Shown: positions 5,562 to 7,474 of the stretch, one piece after another
Layout: the number at the start of each line of letters is the position of its first letter
How positions within the stretch are numbered: the first letter of the stretch is position 1
Assembly: GCA_021299615.1 (NCBI GenBank)
Contig: JAJTHC010000238.1
Coordinates: 1 to 7,474, forward strand
Length of the DNA stretch: 7,474 nucleotides
From: Vampirovibrionales bacterium
GTDB lineage: Bacteria; Cyanobacteriota; Vampirovibrionia; Vampirovibrionales; JAJTHC01
Direction: 5' to 3'
Position numbers and translations under genes: made by a program
Notes under the pieces: model-generated
What the model was told of the DNA's origin: nothing
The model's database searches: none
What the model saw: the letters and a program-made list of their open reading frames with translations, nothing else

Positions 5562-6197
5562 ATGAATTTTATGGCTAAACTCTATAGCTTTTCAATTTTA
5601 GCTTTTGGCGTGCTTGCCCTGATCTTCCCCTCACTTCAAGCCGATGCCGCTGCCTTGCGTTATGCCCCAGCAGGAGGCACCGTTACCAGCGAGTTTGGCT
5701 ACCGTGTGGATCCCTTTACGAAAAAGCAACGCTTCCATAGCGGGCTTGATATTGCAGGACCTGTCGGAACCCCGATTTACACACCTGAATCTGGTGAAGT
5801 TGCTTTTTCAGGGACTTATGCAGGTTATGGCAACATGGTACTCGTTAAGCACGATCGTAATGGGCTTTACACCATTTATGGGCATTGTTCTAAAAATCTC
5901 GTACGAGAAAAAGATCGCGTGCGTGCAGGTCAGCCACTCGCCTTAATGGGTTCAACAGGTCGTTCAACGGGGTCTCACTTACACTTTGAAGTGCATTATA
6001 ATAATAAGTATATGGATCCTGTCGATTATCTGATGTTCTTGCAAAACGAACAAGTCGCCAATGGCTTGATCCCGACTCAAAGCCTTTTGGAAGAAGATCG
6101 TGTAGCACCGACGCCTTTACCACCAGCGATCGGGGGACCAGAGTTACCTCTCGATGTCAATACCCTTTTACAAAAATTAGGACATGGGCAAGATTAG
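5562..6197 (+). CDS. Secreted M23-family (LytM-type) peptidoglycan metallopeptidase
   Basis: Zinc endopeptidase expected to cut cross-links in peptidoglycan in the periplasm. Residues 1-29 form a signal peptide: Lys6, a hydrophobic run LYSFSILAFGVLALIF, and an ADA site before Ala30. The mature protein is almost only the catalytic domain: GGTVTSEFGYRVDP (38-51), the zinc motif HSGLDIA (His59, Asp63), YGHCS (His108), and HLHFEV (His139, His141). A Pro-rich tail (about 180-200) and a short charged end follow. All catalytic residues are present, so it should be active rather than an EnvC/NlpD-like activator. No LysM or coiled-coil domain is visible. GGGAGA at 5548-5553 is 8 nt before this ATG, favouring it over Met4. 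The exact cross-link cut cannot be told. Confidence 0.93.
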   Translation: MNFMAKLYSFSILAFGVLALIFPSLQADAAALRYAPAGGTVTSEFGYRVDPFTKKQRFHSGLDIAGPVGTPIYTPESGEVAFSGTYAGYGNMVLVKHDRNGLYTIYGHCSKNLVREKDRVRAGQPLALMGSTGRSTGSHLHFEVHYNNKYMDPVDYLMFLQNEQVANGLIPTQSLLEEDRVAPTPLPPAIGGPELPLDVNTLLQKLGHGQD

Positions 6198-6219
6198 TAT
6201 TTTGTCGTATAGTAATCTA

Positions 6220-6292
6220 TATAGAAAGCTCTAGGAAAACCGCTGTGGCAACATCCTCTCTCGTAAAGGGCTTTCGCAACGTCTTCTAATAT
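6220..6292. repeat. Possible degenerate short element with TATAGAA ends (copy G)
   Basis: The left end TATAGAAAGCTCTAGGAAAA and the right end read inward (TATTAGAAGACGTTGCGAAAG) match at scattered positions and resemble the ends of copy F (TATAGAAG.CTCTGC.AAA). It fills most of the 114 nt between the M23 and carbonic anhydrase genes. Pairing is weak, so this is a tentative remnant. Confidence 0.3.
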
Positions 6293-6311
6293 TAAAAATA
6301 GGTTACCCCGT

Positions 6312-7013
6312 ATGGAAAAAATAATTGAAGGCGTCTGCCAGTTTCGCCAAAACGTATTTGAAAAGAAAAAAGCCCTCTTTGAAGGTTTAAGGGATCATCA
6401 AGAACCTAAAGTTCTGTTTATCACGTGTTCTGATTCACGGGTGGATCCAAGTTTGATTACGCAGAGTGATCCGGGTGAACTCTTTGTTTTGCGAAACGCA
6501 GGGCAAATTATTCCACCGCATGGGGCGGAAAGTGGTGTGGGACAAGAAGCTACGATTGACTATGCGATTCATCACTTAGGGGTTCAACATATTGTGTTAT
6601 GTGGGCATACTGATTGTGGGGCGTTAAAAGCCTTGCTTCAATCACCAACGGCAGGCATGGCTCATACGTCTGCCTTAAGTAAATGGCTTTATTTTGCAGA
6701 ATCGACCAAGCAAATTGCCGATGATCTTTTACAAAAGGCGGGTTGTTGCGAACATGATCACGACCTTTCGCACGGCTACCAAGGAGATGAAGCCTACACC
6801 TTTGAAAATTTGGACAAAGTTAAAACCGATGCCATTTTTATGAAAATCACGCAAACCCATGTAAAAATGCAATTACAACATCTCAAAACCATTCCAAGCG
6901 TCGCACGAGCCTTTGCCAGTGGCACGGTTAAGATCCACGGCTGGGTGTATTGTTTGCATTCAGGCGAAGTTTGGCTGATGGATGAAGTTCACGACAAGTT
7001 TAATTTAGTTTAG
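6312..7013 (+). CDS. Beta-class carbonic anhydrase
   Basis: Interconverts CO2 and bicarbonate; cytosolic zinc enzyme that keeps bicarbonate available to carboxylases and carbamoyl-phosphate synthase. Seen: FITCSDSRVDPSLITQSDPGE (36-56) with zinc ligand Cys39 and the Asp41-Arg43 dyad; ELFVLRNAGQIIPP (56-69); and CGHTDCGALKALL (97-109) with His99 and Cys102. C-terminal VKIHGWVYCLHSGEVWLMDE (207-226) is typical of the plant/cyanobacterial-like branch. The 233 residues are near normal, but about 22 residues around 143-165 (AGCCEHDHDLSHG) look like an insertion rich in Cys, His and Asp compared with relatives I remember. The ribosome site is weak (AGGT about 9 nt upstream). No -10/-35 pair is convincing, so transcription may come through from the M23 gene. 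Confidence 0.95.
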   Translation: MEKIIEGVCQFRQNVFEKKKALFEGLRDHQEPKVLFITCSDSRVDPSLITQSDPGELFVLRNAGQIIPPHGAESGVGQEATIDYAIHHLGVQHIVLCGHTDCGALKALLQSPTAGMAHTSALSKWLYFAESTKQIADDLLQKAGCCEHDHDLSHGYQGDEAYTFENLDKVKTDAIFMKITQTHVKMQLQHLKTIPSVARAFASGTVKIHGWVYCLHSGEVWLMDEVHDKFNLV

Positions 7014-7045
7014 TGTTGATATAGTGTTTTATAGATAAAATGAGC

Positions 7046-7192
7046 TATAGTGTTTTAAAGAGTTTTCCGTACAGTAGGCTAGACGAGGAGCCTAGATTTT
7101 TTTGTGAGGGGGTGTACACAGACGTACATAACAGAAAAAAATCGTAGCGACAACGAAGATGCAATAGAACATTTTATATAAAAAGTACTATA
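7046..7192 (-). repeat. 147-nt palindromic element, copy C
   Basis: Reverse-oriented family member. On the minus strand it reads CTTCGTTGTCGCTACGATT, then GTTATGTACGTCTGTGTACA, then AATCTAGGCTCCTCGTCTAG. The internal stem GATTTTTTT/AAAAAAATC is perfect at 9 bp and the apical stem is TGTAC/GTACA. The ends are TATAGTGTTTTAAAG (left) and TATAGTACTTTTTAT (right, read inward), a looser pair than in copy A. It lies between the convergent carbonic anhydrase and MTH1187 genes, 6 nt from the stop of the latter, where its hairpin could end transcripts from both sides. Confidence 0.82.
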
Positions 7193-7198
7193 CATATT

Positions 7199-7474
7199 CT
7201 ACAGTTTTGCTTCCACACTGTTGACTTTGTCTTGCATAGATTGCGTGCGATCCGTACGAGTACCAAGCTTGATCGTACTCGTAATACGAGGTGCCCCTTG
7301 AGCGTGAACGGCTTCATGGCACGCCTTTACGCACGCCATCACGTCATCCCACTCCCCTTCGATGTTCGTGCCGTACGCATGCAAATGATGCGACAAGCCT
7401 CGTTCTTTAATGATACGTTCACAAGTCGCTACATAGGCGGAAACACTTACGCCGACGCCTAAAGGCACAATACA
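7199..7474 (-). CDS. MTH1187/YqgV (DUF77) thiamine-binding-type protein, 5' end outside the window
   Basis: Small cytosolic ferredoxin-like-fold protein; relatives form tetramers and some bind thiamine or its precursor. The family signatures are clear: VPLGVGVSVSAYVATCERII near the N-terminus, YGTNIEGEWDDVMACVKACHEAV in the middle, and RITSTIKLGTRTDRTQSMQDKVNSVEAKL at the C-terminus. The frame stays open to the window edge (Cys-Ile before the Val codon GTG at 7466-7468). Family members normally have several residues before the VPLG motif, so GTG is an internal Val and the true start lies beyond 7474. 91 codons are visible, so it is nearly complete. It is convergent with carbonic anhydrase and separated from it by repeat copy C. 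Transport or storage of a thiamine-type ligand is inferred from the family only. Confidence 0.88.
   Translation of the reverse strand, partial: CIVPLGVGVSVSAYVATCERIIKERGLSHHLHAYGTNIEGEWDDVMACVKACHEAVHAQGAPRITSTIKLGTRTDRTQSMQDKVNSVEAKL

Overview
The window is a bacterial chromosomal segment of moderate GC content (roughly the mid-40s percent by eye). It carries housekeeping genes plus an unusually dense set of small palindromic repeats. A Kdo8P synthase (LPS synthesis) and a secreted M23 endopeptidase point to a diderm (Gram-negative-type) cell. The lineage cannot be fixed from sequence alone. MnmA and the beta-carbonic anhydrase have a mildly cyanobacteria/Vampirovibrionia-like look, but that is only an impression.

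Layout. 127-1317 (+) is mnmA (tRNA 2-thiouridylase). 1394-1488 (+) is a complete small SRP RNA gene (4.5S, ffs) with its own promoter and a T-tract end, in what looks like an empty gap. 1555-1773 (+) is a 72-residue protein I do not recognise. 1773-1920 is a 148-nt palindromic repeat wedged between convergent genes. 1907-3493 (-) holds carA followed 3 nt later by a VOC/glyoxalase-fold gene. 3494-4453 is a 960-nt gene-free stretch with three more ~148-nt repeats and an orphan intrinsic terminator. 4454-5281 (+) is kdsA, 5562-6197 (+) a secreted LytM-type M23 peptidase, and 6312-7013 (+) a beta-carbonic anhydrase. A fifth repeat (7046-7192) separates it from a convergent thiamine-binding-type MTH1187/YqgV gene that runs off the right edge.

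How the genes relate. Protein-coding genes are separate transcription units except carA-VOC. Themes are tRNA modification (MnmA), protein targeting (SRP RNA), pyrimidine/arginine precursor supply (CarA, for which carbonic anhydrase could supply bicarbonate), and envelope synthesis and remodelling (KdsA, M23).

Most interesting content. Five copies of one ~147-148-nt intergenic element occupy about 10% of the window. Each is an inverted repeat beginning ATA[C/G] or TATAG, shares a conserved core (CGTTGTCGCTACGA ... TAGGCTCC), and contains internal stems whose sequence differs between copies while pairing is kept. In size, termini and apparent TA target they resemble neisserial Correia elements, but sequence and host look different. 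Two shorter elements with TATAGAA ends flank the M23 gene.
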